Shown: positions 50,128 through 59,812, numbered from the stretch's first letter. The stretch is DNA of 64,000 nt from Lutibacter sp. (GCA_030683995.1 JAUXPH010000015.1:208416-272415); one strand, 5' to 3'. Notes: a model not told the origin generated them from the letters alone. A program made the numbers and translations.

Positions 50128-50789
50128 AAAATCGTTTTTAATATTTCTAAGGCAACATCCTTTGGCAATTTTAGTTTTCCTTCTTCATGTAAATTCTTAA
50201 AATTTGAAGCATCCGGAAAATCAGTTTCTCTGATGCCTTTTTGCATATTAGTATCCATAACTCCAGGGTCAATATTGAAAAACTTATGTTGTTCATATTC
50301 ACTTTCAGCTACATTATAAAACATATTAATAAATGCTTTTGATGCACAATATAGCGACCAATTACTAATCGCCCGATTGGCTGCCCCAGAACTAATATTA
50401 ACGAAAGACAATTTATGATCGTTAAAATGGCTAAGGAGGTATTTGGTAATCATCATGGTTGATTTTATATTAACCGAAATCATCTTATCTATAGCGTCTT
50501 CATCCAAATGCTCTATTTTGGTAATAGGTTCTATAATACTTGCATTATTTATAAAGTAAATTTCTTCATTAGAAATCAGATCGTTTAGTAAACATAATTT
50601 TTTTCCTAAAGTGTTCTCTGCCAAATCGGTCTTTAAAAAATAAAAGTATGCCGGTGCAAAGGTTTTTTGTTCTTCACTTTGACTTCTTGAAATTGAAATA
50701 ACAAAATGATTTTCGTTTTTAATTAAAACATCTACAAACGCTTTTCCTAAACCTCTATTAGCTCCTGTTATGATAAATACTTTTTGCAT
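50124..50789 (-). CDS. SDR family oxidoreductase
   Basis: 221 aa; VFIITGANRGLGKAFVD, YCASKAFINMF. Confidence 0.92.
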   Translation of the reverse strand: MQKVFIITGANRGLGKAFVDVLIKNENHFVISISRSQSEEQKTFAPAYFYFLKTDLAENTLGKKLCLLNDLISNEEIYFINNASIIEPITKIEHLDEDAIDKMISVNIKSTMMITKYLLSHFNDHKLSFVNISSGAANRAISNWSLYCASKAFINMFYNVAESEYEQHKFFNIDPGVMDTNMQKGIRETDFPDASNFKNLHEEGKLKLPKDVALEILKTIL

Positions 50790-50793
50790 TGTT

Positions 50794-51360
50794 TTAAAGC
50801 TTATCTTTTACGTTAAACTTAGCATGTATAATAATATCTTTAAATTCTTCATTAAAAAGAATGTGATTTTTTAAGGTTGATTCTTTAACAAAACCTGCAT
50901 TTTCAATGGGCTCATATAAATGTGGACGAAGGTCAAAAGCAAACGTAAAAATCTTGTGGAGCTTTAATTCTTTAAAGGCTACTTGCTCAATTAGCCCTAA
51001 AAAAACACTCCAATACTTTGAAAAATTTTCTTTCTCTAATTTGGTATCCATAATAAAGGATATTTCGGCATTTTTATCTATCCAATTAACATGAACCAAT
51101 CCGCCATAACCTATACAATAACCATTTTCTAAAAAAGAAAATAAAATTTGGTATGGTTGGGCTGTATCAAATAGTTTTGAAACTACATTGGTGAAATAAT
51201 TATCTTGATCTTTAACTGTCAAAGGTTGCTTTTGTCGTAAATGATACAGCTGTTCATTGCGCCAATTCATAATCGCAAAACGGTCTTCAAAACGAATGGG
51301 AACAATGGAAAAATTTCCATTTGAAAATTCCTGTTTTTTTAAAGCTTTGTAACAATTCAT
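50794..51360 (-). CDS. pseH: GNAT N-acetyltransferase (PseH-like)
   Basis: 188 aa; IVPIRFEDRFAIMNWRNEQLYHLRQKQPLTVKDQDNYF. Confidence 0.82.
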   Translation of the reverse strand: MNCYKALKKQEFSNGNFSIVPIRFEDRFAIMNWRNEQLYHLRQKQPLTVKDQDNYFTNVVSKLFDTAQPYQILFSFLENGYCIGYGGLVHVNWIDKNAEISFIMDTKLEKENFSKYWSVFLGLIEQVAFKELKLHKIFTFAFDLRPHLYEPIENAGFVKESTLKNHILFNEEFKDIIIHAKFNVKDKL

Positions 51361-51402
51361 ATTTCAATTCTGTTAAATTTCCAGTCGATTTCAATATTCA
51401 CT

Positions 51403-52254
51403 CTATTCAGCAAACCCTTTTAAAACTTCTGCCGTATAATTAAAATCAAATTGTTTTAATAATACCATTGCTTCCTTTATTTCATCATTACAATTTGCAA
51501 ACTGTTTCTTTTGAATGTTTGATGCATTGGTTTCAAAGAGCCAAGGGTATTTTTTGAAAATTTCTTCAATTATTTTAATTCCCTTTAAATCGTTTGTGGT
51601 ATCACATAATGTCAAAATTGTCGCCAATAAGGAATAGTCCGAAGCATAATCTATGGTTAGACGCAATTCTTTTAACTTTGGATTTATTACCGGGGAGAAT
51701 ATACCTGTTTTATACCTTCCACTATTTTTTACAAAAAGTGTCACGTGTTCTTTATCAGCATCAGAAATTAGATGGTTTTCAATATCTAGCAAGGCTTCTG
51801 GTGAAATTACTTCAAAGTTCATCCCTACAGGCAAGCCTTCAGTTCTTGTATAGTCGTTTTTGTCTGTAAAATGCAACGCTATTGTTTCATCCAAAATGGC
51901 AAGATCAACAATTGGATTGTCTGCTGTTAACCGAACAATACAATCATACTTATTTTGTTTAGCAATAGCTACAAACCTACTTAAAACATTTTCTTCCTCA
52001 CCTCTGAAATAGTCAATATTATTTGAGATGCAAAAGGAAGCCAATACATCATTTTCTGGATTAGAAGAAGTTGCAATAATAATTTTACTTTTATATATTG
52101 AATTTTTTAATTCATCAATAATCCAAGACATAAGTGGTTTGCCATTCCCCAAAGGAATTGGCAATAATATTTTACCCGGTAGCCGGGTAGATTTCATTCT
52201 TGCCTGAATAATAAATGCAACTTTTTTATTTAATAGTCCAACCTCCATCGACAA
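51403..52254 (-). CDS. SpsF/PseF-type cytidylyltransferase
   Basis: 283 aa; VAFIIQARMKSTRLPGKILLPI, IVRLTADNPIVDLAILDE. Confidence 0.88.
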   Translation of the reverse strand: MSMEVGLLNKKVAFIIQARMKSTRLPGKILLPIPLGNGKPLMSWIIDELKNSIYKSKIIIATSSNPENDVLASFCISNNIDYFRGEEENVLSRFVAIAKQNKYDCIVRLTADNPIVDLAILDETIALHFTDKNDYTRTEGLPVGMNFEVISPEALLDIENHLISDADKEHVTLFVKNSGRYKTGIFSPVINPKLKELRLTIDYASDYSLLATILTLCDTTNDLKGIKIIEEIFKKYPWLFETNASNIQKKQFANCNDEIKEAMVLLKQFDFNYTAEVLKGFAE

Positions 52255-53011
52255 TTATATTTTGTCCAGTTATAAAATTAGAAGCATCGGAAGCTAAAAA
52301 AATAAAAGCACCTGCCAAATCCTCAGGTTTCCCAATACGATTTAAACAAGTATTACTTTCCAATGCTTTTACAAATCCCGAAGTTTCTTGTATAAGGTCT
52401 GAAGGAAACGGACCGGGAGTGACAGTGTTAACTTTCACACCATATTGTCCCAAATAGGATGCATAATATTTTGTCAATTGAATTACTCCTGCTTTCGCAG
52501 CGCCATAATGTGGCGGGTTTAAAAACTGAGGAAAATCATCGTAAATTTCAAATTGTGGAGCAACCACACCATACATAGAGGAAACATTGATTATTTTTCC
52601 TTGCTGTGCCTTTTTATAAAAAGGTATAATTGCTTTAATACTTCTAAAAACACTACTCAAGGTACCATCAATGCAATAATTCCATTCATCATCCGTCATT
52701 GTTTCCGGAGATTGCCCTTTGCTATAAAAGGCATTGTTAATCAATACATCTATTCGGCCTTCTTTGTCAAAAACGTCTTGAAAAGCAATATTTAAATTTT
52801 CAGAAAGAGAAATATCACAATTAACAAAATGCAATTTCGATTTGTCAACATCCATAGCTTTAAAAGTTTTGGAAAACTTAGCTTCATCCCTTCCCAGAAT
52901 ATATAGTGAAGCCTGATGGTAAAGCAAACTTTCGGCAATGGCTTTCCCCAAATGACCATAACCACCTGTGAGAAGGACAACCTTATTTTTTAAATCAAAT
53001 GTATGTACCAT
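52226..53011 (-). CDS. SDR family oxidoreductase
   Basis: 261 aa; VVLLTGGYGHLGKAIAESL, YGAAKAGVIQLTKYYA, FITGQNIIVDGGWTIK. Confidence 0.93.
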   Translation of the reverse strand: MVHTFDLKNKVVLLTGGYGHLGKAIAESLLYHQASLYILGRDEAKFSKTFKAMDVDKSKLHFVNCDISLSENLNIAFQDVFDKEGRIDVLINNAFYSKGQSPETMTDDEWNYCIDGTLSSVFRSIKAIIPFYKKAQQGKIINVSSMYGVVAPQFEIYDDFPQFLNPPHYGAAKAGVIQLTKYYASYLGQYGVKVNTVTPGPFPSDLIQETSGFVKALESNTCLNRIGKPEDLAGAFIFLASDASNFITGQNIIVDGGWTIK

Positions 53012-53014
53012 AAA

Positions 53015-53857
53015 CTAATTTTTAGGCCAATGTAAAGGCATTAGTAATTCATCAGAAAAAGTAACTTCGACAGGTTCCATATTTGGCGCATTGTCTAACG
53101 AATGCATATTGTTTTCTAATTGTGCTGCTGTTTCTATCCCCATAATAACTATATCTATGAACTCCTGTTGAACAACATAGTTAAGTAACGCACCATGAAG
53201 AGATTCTTTATGGTGTTCATGAAGATACTGCAATTTAGGTTTAAGCTCATTAAAAAAAGGTGAAAGTTTTGCTGCATCAGTAAAAAACAGGCCTTGCAAA
53301 AAGGCAGAACGGGTATGTATTTCACAACCGTTGGCCTTTAATTTAATAAGTATGCTTTTAAAACGGGTATCAAAATAATTATAAGGAACTTGCACTAAAT
53401 CAGGAATAATTCCAGCCTGTGTAAGTGACTTATATTCTTCCGGTGTATTAAGTGAAAAACCTATTTTTTGTATTTTGTTTGCACTTTTTAATGCTTGTAG
53501 CGTTTTCCAAACTGTTGCATCCTGCAATAATTCGAGTGGTCGATGTGCTAAATACCCATACAAGGAATCCGTTTTAAGCAAACTAAGACTTTTAGTTAAT
53601 TGTTCGCCGACACTCCCATACTCTTGTGGTGGCATAAACTTCGAAACCAGTAAGTAACGATTGTTATGCAACATCCCAATAACAGATTCAGAACTTCCAT
53701 AGGCAGAAGCCGTATCAATTATTCGAATGCCATTTAAAAAGGCAACATCAAGAATCTTGGCAACTTCTTCAGGAGGTGTCTGTCCTTTAGTATTGGATAT
53801 TCCATAAGGCAACCCAAACTGAACGGAACCTATCCCTATTTTACTGATTTTTTTCAT
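53015..53857 (-). CDS. Aldo/keto reductase
   Basis: KISKIGIGSVQFGLPYGIS, RIIDTASAYGSSESVIG, QVPYNYFD; start taken at internal Met (MKKISK) giving a short overlap with pseC. Confidence 0.9.
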   Translation of the reverse strand: MKKISKIGIGSVQFGLPYGISNTKGQTPPEEVAKILDVAFLNGIRIIDTASAYGSSESVIGMLHNNRYLLVSKFMPPQEYGSVGEQLTKSLSLLKTDSLYGYLAHRPLELLQDATVWKTLQALKSANKIQKIGFSLNTPEEYKSLTQAGIIPDLVQVPYNYFDTRFKSILIKLKANGCEIHTRSAFLQGLFFTDAAKLSPFFNELKPKLQYLHEHHKESLHGALLNYVVQQEFIDIVIMGIETAAQLENNMHSLDNAPNMEPVEVTFSDELLMPLHWPKN

Positions 53858-55001
53858 AATAAGATATGATGGTATCAATAACAAATTTCTGTTCTTCGCT
53901 TGTCAATGTTGGGTACATCGGTAAACTTAAACAATGTTTGTAATAATTTTCAGATTGTGGCATATCTCCATCTTTCCAGCCAAATTGTCTGTAATAAGGC
54001 ATTAAATGTGCCGGTATGTAATGAACCTGCGCAAAAATATTCTGTTCTCTTAAAAAGTTAATCAATCCAGTTCTATCCTCTACTTCAACAACATATAAGT
54101 GATACGCATGACCTTCAACCACACCAGACTGCCCTTTGATGAATGTGGATTCTTTAAAAGCTTTTTGATAAATCGCTGCAATTTCTTTTCGTCTCTTTAG
54201 CCCATCATCGGCCCTTTTTAATTGGCTTAAACCCAAGGCGGCCTGAAAATCAGTAAGTCTGTAGTTATAGCCTAATTCTTGCATTTCGTAATACCAAACT
54301 CCATGCTGATAAACACGCTTGTCAGGGTCTTGTTGAATGCCATGGGATCTTAAAATCAATAACTCTTTATAAAGTTCCTCATCATTGGTAGTTATCATAC
54401 CTCCCTCACCCGCAGCTATATGTTTAACAGGATGAAAGGAAAATATTGCCAATTCTGCAAATTTACCGTTTCCGCAATTTTGCTTTTCTCCTTCTTTATC
54501 TATAAAATAACCTCCAGGCGCATGACATGCATCCTCAAGAATCCACATTCCATATTCATCTGCCAACTTTCTAAATTCTTCTAAATCATTAGCGCGGCCT
54601 GCAAAATCTACAGGTATTATCCCTTTATATGTCCCTTTCGGTGCATTTTCCAGTAAAGCTCTTACTTTATTTATATCCAAAAGATATGTAGCAGGATCTA
54701 TATCTGCAAAGACAACTTCACCACCACAATATTTCACACAGTTTGCTGATGCTACAAAGGTGATGGGGGTTGTAATTACTTTATCACCGGGTTTGATGTT
54801 TAGAGCCAATGCACTGAGATGTAATGCTGCGGTTCCATTCGAAACAGCAACAGCATATTTAGCCCCAATGTATTCTGCAAAACTGTCCTCAAATTTTTTA
54901 ATGTCTGGTCCTTGGGTTAACCAATCAGACTTTAATACTTCGACAACTACTTGGATATCTTCATCTGTGATATTTTGACGTCCATATGGTATTTTTTTCA
55001 T
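53841..55001 (-). CDS. pseC: UDP-4-amino-4,6-dideoxy-N-acetyl-beta-L-altrosamine transaminase
   Basis: 386 aa; IPYGRQNITDEDIQVVVEVLKSDWLTQGPDIKKFE, LEDACHAPGG, SFHPVKHIAAGEGGMI. Confidence 0.93.
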   Translation of the reverse strand: MKKIPYGRQNITDEDIQVVVEVLKSDWLTQGPDIKKFEDSFAEYIGAKYAVAVSNGTAALHLSALALNIKPGDKVITTPITFVASANCVKYCGGEVVFADIDPATYLLDINKVRALLENAPKGTYKGIIPVDFAGRANDLEEFRKLADEYGMWILEDACHAPGGYFIDKEGEKQNCGNGKFAELAIFSFHPVKHIAAGEGGMITTNDEELYKELLILRSHGIQQDPDKRVYQHGVWYYEMQELGYNYRLTDFQAALGLSQLKRADDGLKRRKEIAAIYQKAFKESTFIKGQSGVVEGHAYHLYVVEVEDRTGLINFLREQNIFAQVHYIPAHLMPYYRQFGWKDGDMPQSENYYKHCLSLPMYPTLTSEEQKFVIDTIISYYEKNQ

Positions 55002-55268
55002 TTTATTTTATTTTATTTGAATTTTTTTAATTCAGTTAACTATTGATTCTTTAAATTCTTTTGAATAGTATTGATGTTGTTGATTAATTTGATATTTTGC
55101 TATCGTTAAATTGCTTTTTATGGTCAACCTATATCAGGGATGTACATCAAATAATCAGACAGAATAAGGCTTTCTTCGGAAAATTTAGATTGCACACTGC
55201 TAATAAATACACTTATATTTTTCAAAAAAACGCCTTTAAACTTTAATTTAATAAATATACTTAAAAAT

Positions 55269-55460
55269 CTACTCAAAATAATTCACCGAGATGTAACCAC
55301 CATCTTTTAAATATTGATCTTTTTGCATCAATTTTACATCACTTTGCATCATTTCTTTTACCAAGGCGGATAAATCGTATTTGCATTTCCAGCCTAATTT
55401 GGTGCATGCTTTTGTTGGGTCACCAATTAATAAATCCACTTCTGTTGGTCGGATCCCGAT
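55269..55460 (-). pseudogene. gmd 3' remnant 1
   Basis: [60 protein letters not shown], near-identical to the C terminus of gmd. Confidence 0.93.
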
Positions 55461-55518
55461 CCCGATAGCTATCGGGACTATCGGGATTGCAGGGCGGAAA
55501 AAAAACATGTTTTTACTT

Positions 55519-56643
55519 CTATTCAAAATAATTCAGCGTGGTATAACCACCATCTTTTAAATACTGGTCTTTCTGCATCAATTTTACATCACTTTGCATC
55601 ATTTCTTTTACCAAAGCCTGCAAATCATATTTGCATTCCCAACCTAATTTGGTGCGTGCTTTAGTAGGGTCACCTATTAACAAATCAACTTCTGTTGGTC
55701 GGAAATATTTAGGGTCAACCGATAGTACTTCTTTGCCAATTTCAATTTGGAATGTTGGATTGCTGCAGGTTTTCACAAAAGCTTTTTCATTGACACCTTC
55801 TCCTTTGAATTCTAATTCAATGCCTACTTCAGCAAAACTCATTCTTACAAAATCACGTACCGGGGTGGTTTTTCCTGTGGCTATTACCCAATCTTCTGCT
55901 TCATCGGCCTGTAAGATCATCCACATCATACGCACATAATCTTTGGCGTGTCCCCAGTCACGTTTTGCATCTAAGTTTCCTAAGTACAATTTATCCTGTA
56001 ATCCCAAGGCAATACGTGAAGTGGCTCTTGTAATTTTGCGGGTCACAAAAGTTTCGCCACGTACGGGAGATTCGTGGTTAAACAAAATACCGTTGCAGGC
56101 ATACATTCCATAAGCTTCGCGGTAGTTTACGGTAATCCAATAGGCATACATTTTTGCTACTGCATAAGGTGAACGCGGGTAAAATGGCGTGGTTTCCGAT
56201 TGTGGCACTTCCTGTACTTTACCGTACAATTCGGAAGTTGAGGCCTGATAAATTCGGGTTTTCTTTTCCAATCCCAACAAACGCACTGCATCTAAAATAC
56301 GCAGTGTACCCAATCCGTCGGCATTTCCGGTATATTCAGGGGTTTCAAAGGACACGGCTACGTGGCTCATCGCTGCCAAATTGTAAATTTCATCGGGCTG
56401 GATGTCTTTTATCAAGCGGATTAAGTTGGTGCTGTCGGTCATATCCCCGTAATGCAATATGAAGTTTTGGTTTTCTACGTGGGGATCCTGGTATAAATGA
56501 TCGATTCTATCGGTGTTAAACAGGGAAGTACGTCTTTTAAGTCCGTGAACGATGTAGCCTTTTTTTAGCAAGAACTCTGATAGGTATGCGCCGTCTTGTC
56601 CGGTTACGCCTGTGATGAATGCTGTTTTTTGTTGTGTGCTCAT
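55519..56643 (-). CDS. gmd: GDP-mannose 4,6-dehydratase
   Basis: 374 aa; [66 protein letters not shown]. Confidence 0.97.
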   Translation of the reverse strand: MSTQQKTAFITGVTGQDGAYLSEFLLKKGYIVHGLKRRTSLFNTDRIDHLYQDPHVENQNFILHYGDMTDSTNLIRLIKDIQPDEIYNLAAMSHVAVSFETPEYTGNADGLGTLRILDAVRLLGLEKKTRIYQASTSELYGKVQEVPQSETTPFYPRSPYAVAKMYAYWITVNYREAYGMYACNGILFNHESPVRGETFVTRKITRATSRIALGLQDKLYLGNLDAKRDWGHAKDYVRMMWMILQADEAEDWVIATGKTTPVRDFVRMSFAEVGIELEFKGEGVNEKAFVKTCSNPTFQIEIGKEVLSVDPKYFRPTEVDLLIGDPTKARTKLGWECKYDLQALVKEMMQSDVKLMQKDQYLKDGGYTTLNYFE

Positions 56644-56810
56644 GTTGGTTTTTTTTTATTAGTGGTGTTGTTAGTCGATTTTTTGTTTTACCCCGTCCCT
56701 TCCTTCGACCCGATAGCTATCGGGTCCGCTCTGGATGACATGGGAGCCAAAAAATCTAGATTCGTTTTAGAATAAATTTTGTCTTAATAAAAAATTTATT
56801 AACCCTAAGA

Positions 56811-56938
56811 CATTCTTGAATAAATTCCTCCCTTTAGGGTCGGGGTAAAGAATTTATGAAACCCTAAAACATTCTTGAATAAATCCCTCCCCAGCCGGTA
56901 GGCGGGCACGCTTTAGTGTTGGGGTAAAGGATTTATTT
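56811..56938. repeat. Repeats flanking DUF559 gene (family G), two copies
   Basis: cattcttgaataaat(t/c)cctccc...ggggtaaag(a/g)atttat at 56811 and 56871; the second includes the DUF559 stop codon. Confidence 0.85.
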
Positions 56939-57314
56939 CTTGTTCTAACTTTTTTAAAACTAAATCTATATCATTAATAATTTCTTCATTGGTAAATCGA
57001 ATTTCTTTCAATCCTTGAAATTGCAATAATTCACTTCTTTTAAAATCTTCACTTTTTTGTTCTTCTGAATCATGATATTTTCCATCAATCTCTAAAATCA
57101 GTTTTAATTCGTGGCAATAAAAGTCAACAATAAATTTATGTACAGGGTGCTGTCTTCTGAATTTATATCCACAAAACTGATTGTTTTTAAGTTTGTTCCA
57201 CATCAAAATTTCGGCTGTTGTCATCCTTTCCCTCAATTGCCTTGACATCTCAAAATTAGTGGGTGGTGCTCCTTTCCACATACTTTCATCATGATATGGA
57301 TGTTGCTTTTTCAA
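56913..57314 (-). CDS. DUF559 endonuclease-like protein
   Basis: 133 aa; LRERMTTAEILMWNKLKNNQFCGYKFRRQHPVHKFIVDFYCHELKLILEIDGKYHD. Confidence 0.95.
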   Translation of the reverse strand: MKKQHPYHDESMWKGAPPTNFEMSRQLRERMTTAEILMWNKLKNNQFCGYKFRRQHPVHKFIVDFYCHELKLILEIDGKYHDSEEQKSEDFKRSELLQFQGLKEIRFTNEEIINDIDLVLKKLEQEINPLPQH

Positions 57315-57359
57315 TCTAATTCAAATTTTATATTGTTTAACTCAGCCATGAATATTGGC

Positions 57360-57530
57360 ATTAAGATCGGTTTTTGTTTTGCCCCGTTCCTAAAGGATAA
57401 CTATATAGTCCGATTTTTTGTTTTACCCCATCCCTAAAGGGAGCCAAAAAATCCAAATTAATCTTACATTTTTTATTGAATAAATTCCTCCCTTTAGGGT
57501 CGGGGTAAAGAATTTATGAAACCATAAACT
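57360..57530. repeat. Family G repeats on the other side of the DUF559 gene
   Basis: gttttgccccgttcctaaagg; gttttaccccatccctaaagggag (inverted); gaataaattcctccctttagggtcggggtaaagaatttatgaaacc (direct). Confidence 0.85.
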
Positions 57531-57542
57531 TAATTGTAGATC

Positions 57543-58505
57543 TTATGTTATCGTGTTATTTTTCTTTAAGTTTTCTACGTTCTCCAAGAACCAGTCGTAG
57601 GTTTTTTGAATGCCTTGTTCCAGGTTTAGTTTGTGTTTCCAGCCTAAGGCGTGCATTTTTGAGACGTCCAATAATTTTCTTGGAGTGCCGTCGGGTTTGG
57701 TGGCGTCCCAGATGATTTCTCCTTGGTGTTTTGTGATTTTTTGGATGGTTTCGGCCAGTTCTTTGATGGTTAAATCTTCACCGGTTCCTATGTTATACAG
57801 GTATTCGGGTAGTTTGTTTTCCAAGGCAAATACCACTGCTTCCGCCATATCATCCACAAATAGAAATTCCCGCATAGGCGTTCCGCTTCCCCATAGTTCG
57901 ACAGGCTCACTGCCCTTTAATTTTGCTTCGTGAAACTTTCGCATCATAGCGGGCAACACGTGAGAGGTGTTTAAATCGAAATTGTCGTGTGTGCCATATA
58001 AATTGGTTGGCATTAGGCTTACATAATCCTTGCCGTATTGTTTTCTGATGGCATCGCAGGCTTTTACCCCTGAAATTTTTGCGATGGCGTACCATTCGTT
58101 GGTAGGTTCTAACGGACCTGTTAATAAATATTCTTCTTTTAAAGGCTGAGGTGCCAATTTTGGATAGATGCAAGAACTTCCCAGGAAAATAAATTTTTCA
58201 ATGCCCGCCTGCAAGGCAGCATCAATCAGGTTGTTCTGAATTTGCATATTTTCCATCAGGAACTGGTATGGATAATTGCTGTTGGCCAAAATGCCGCCCA
58301 CCCTTGCCGCCGCATCTACAATCACTTCAGGTTTTTCTTTAGCAATGAAATCTTTTACCGCCTGCTGATTTTTTAAATCGAGGTCTTTACTGGAAGCCCC
58401 TATGATGTTTTTATATCCTTTGGCTAACAGGGATCTTTTTATGGCACTGCCCACCATACCATTATGGCCTGCAATGTATATTTTTGAGTTTTTATAAATC
58501 ATCAT
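57543..58505 (-). CDS. fcl: GDP-L-fucose synthase
   Basis: 320 aa; IYIAGHNGMVGSAIKRSL, FLGSSCIYPKLAPQPLKEEYLL. Confidence 0.96.
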   Translation of the reverse strand: MMIYKNSKIYIAGHNGMVGSAIKRSLLAKGYKNIIGASSKDLDLKNQQAVKDFIAKEKPEVIVDAAARVGGILANSNYPYQFLMENMQIQNNLIDAALQAGIEKFIFLGSSCIYPKLAPQPLKEEYLLTGPLEPTNEWYAIAKISGVKACDAIRKQYGKDYVSLMPTNLYGTHDNFDLNTSHVLPAMMRKFHEAKLKGSEPVELWGSGTPMREFLFVDDMAEAVVFALENKLPEYLYNIGTGEDLTIKELAETIQKITKHQGEIIWDATKPDGTPRKLLDVSKMHALGWKHKLNLEQGIQKTYDWFLENVENLKKNNTIT

Positions 58506-58692
58506 CTTTAATGCTAATTAAGGGTTGAATAATCATTGGCTTTAGCCAACGGATTAAAATATGTTCGTATTGAAGGCTTTAGCCAAAAACATTTTTATTA
58601 TTTTGGCTAAAGCCAATTTGAAATTCAACATTTTCCAGCCCGCTAAAGCAGGCGGCTATTGACATAATCTAAGCCTTAATTCGCGTATTTAA

Positions 58693-59034
58693 TTAAGCTC
58701 TTTGATAATCGTCTTCTATACGCACAATGTCATCCTCACCAAAGTAGGTGCCGTATTGCACTTCAATAAAAACAAGCGGTTCCTGAAAAGGATTCTCAAT
58801 TCGGTGTTTGGCACCTAAAGGAATGAGCGCTGTTTCTCCTGTTTTATAGTCTTTTATTTCGCCATCGAGGGTGATTCTTCCCACACCTGAAACCATTGTC
58901 CATACTTCGGCACGCTGGTGGTGGTACTGGTAGGATAAACGCCCGCCCGGATATACCAAAATTCTTTTTACTTTATGGGTTGGCGCATCTTCCAATACCC
59001 AATATTCTCCCCAAGGTCTTTTATCGTGTTCCAT
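58693..59034 (-). CDS. Mannose-6-phosphate isomerase-type cupin
   Basis: 113 aa; RPWGEYWVLEDAPTHKVKRILVYPGGRLSYQYHHQRAEVWTMVSG. Confidence 0.9.
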   Translation of the reverse strand: MEHDKRPWGEYWVLEDAPTHKVKRILVYPGGRLSYQYHHQRAEVWTMVSGVGRITLDGEIKDYKTGETALIPLGAKHRIENPFQEPLVFIEVQYGTYFGEDDIVRIEDDYQRA

Positions 59035-59064
59035 AATTTTTTATTGTTATCCGATTCATTTTTT

Positions 59065-59215
59065 ACAAACAGGTCCGCTCCTCTGGAGCTACAAACAGGT
59101 TGCTCCTCTGGAGCTACAAACAGGTTCGCTCCTCTGGAGCTACAATCAGGGCCGCTCCTACGGAGCTACAAACAGGTCGCCCCGATGGGGCTACAAATAT
59201 TTCGCTCCTACAGTG
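59065..59215. repeat. Six-unit hairpin repeat array (~25-26 bp units)
   Basis: acaaacaggt(t)cgctcctctggagct repeated at 59065, 59091, 59116, 59142, 59168, 59193. Confidence 0.93.
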
Positions 59216-59280
59216 TTTTTTTCGTCGGCAGAATGATTGGTCTTGTTAAGGAATCTAATTTTAGTAGTTAACCCATTATT

Positions 59281-59733
59281 TTATTTATTCAACAACCAAG
59301 AAGACGATTGAATTTTATCACCTAAACCATCTATTAATTCTATTCCCAATTCTTTACAAACTGGCGCCTCAGGTATTGAAGTATTGTTTTGGTCTCCCCC
59401 GTTTGCAAATTCTAACTGATACTCATTTGACAGTTCCTGGCTTATTAAACGGATTGTTTCGCATACTGTACGATCTTGATCAATCGCTAAAAATACTTTA
59501 TCCACCGCTTTCAAATTCTCAACTATAAATACCCGCTCTGCTTGCGTTTGAAATTCTTTAGACCCTTTTAATTCACGCTGAAAATCATTGTTTACGATCA
59601 CAAATAATGTATCGCCTTGCGCTTTAGCCTTATTAAAATATTCAATATGCCCTTTATGAACAGGGTTAAAATAACCGCTTACTATGATTGCTTTTTTCTT
59701 CATTTTATACGAATTTTTATTACGAATTTTCAC
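59281..59733 (-). CDS. Adenylyl/cytidylyltransferase family protein
   Basis: IVSGYFNPVHKGHIEYFNKAKAQGDTLFVIVNND, nucleotidyltransferase HxGH motif. Confidence 0.88.
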   Translation of the reverse strand: MKIRNKNSYKMKKKAIIVSGYFNPVHKGHIEYFNKAKAQGDTLFVIVNNDFQRELKGSKEFQTQAERVFIVENLKAVDKVFLAIDQDRTVCETIRLISQELSNEYQLEFANGGDQNNTSIPEAPVCKELGIELIDGLGDKIQSSSWLLNK

Positions 59734-59769
59734 GAATTAATCCGAATTGGGCGGATTATAAAAGATTAC

Positions 59770-59812
59770 GCGGATTGTTTATTTTGTGTTGATGTATCTT
59801 TTCCAGATTAGG
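59770..59812 (-). pseudogene. 3'-terminal remnant of a GxxExxY gene plus adjoining repeat
   Basis: gcggattgtttattttgtgttgatgtatcttttccagattaggc matches gcgctgattttttattttgtgttgatgaatcttttccacgttaagc at the 3' end of the 62596-62841 gene. Confidence 0.65.

Noticed and set aside
59065-59215. CRISPR array
   Set aside because: Units are contiguous hairpin repeats with no unique spacers and no cas genes nearby.
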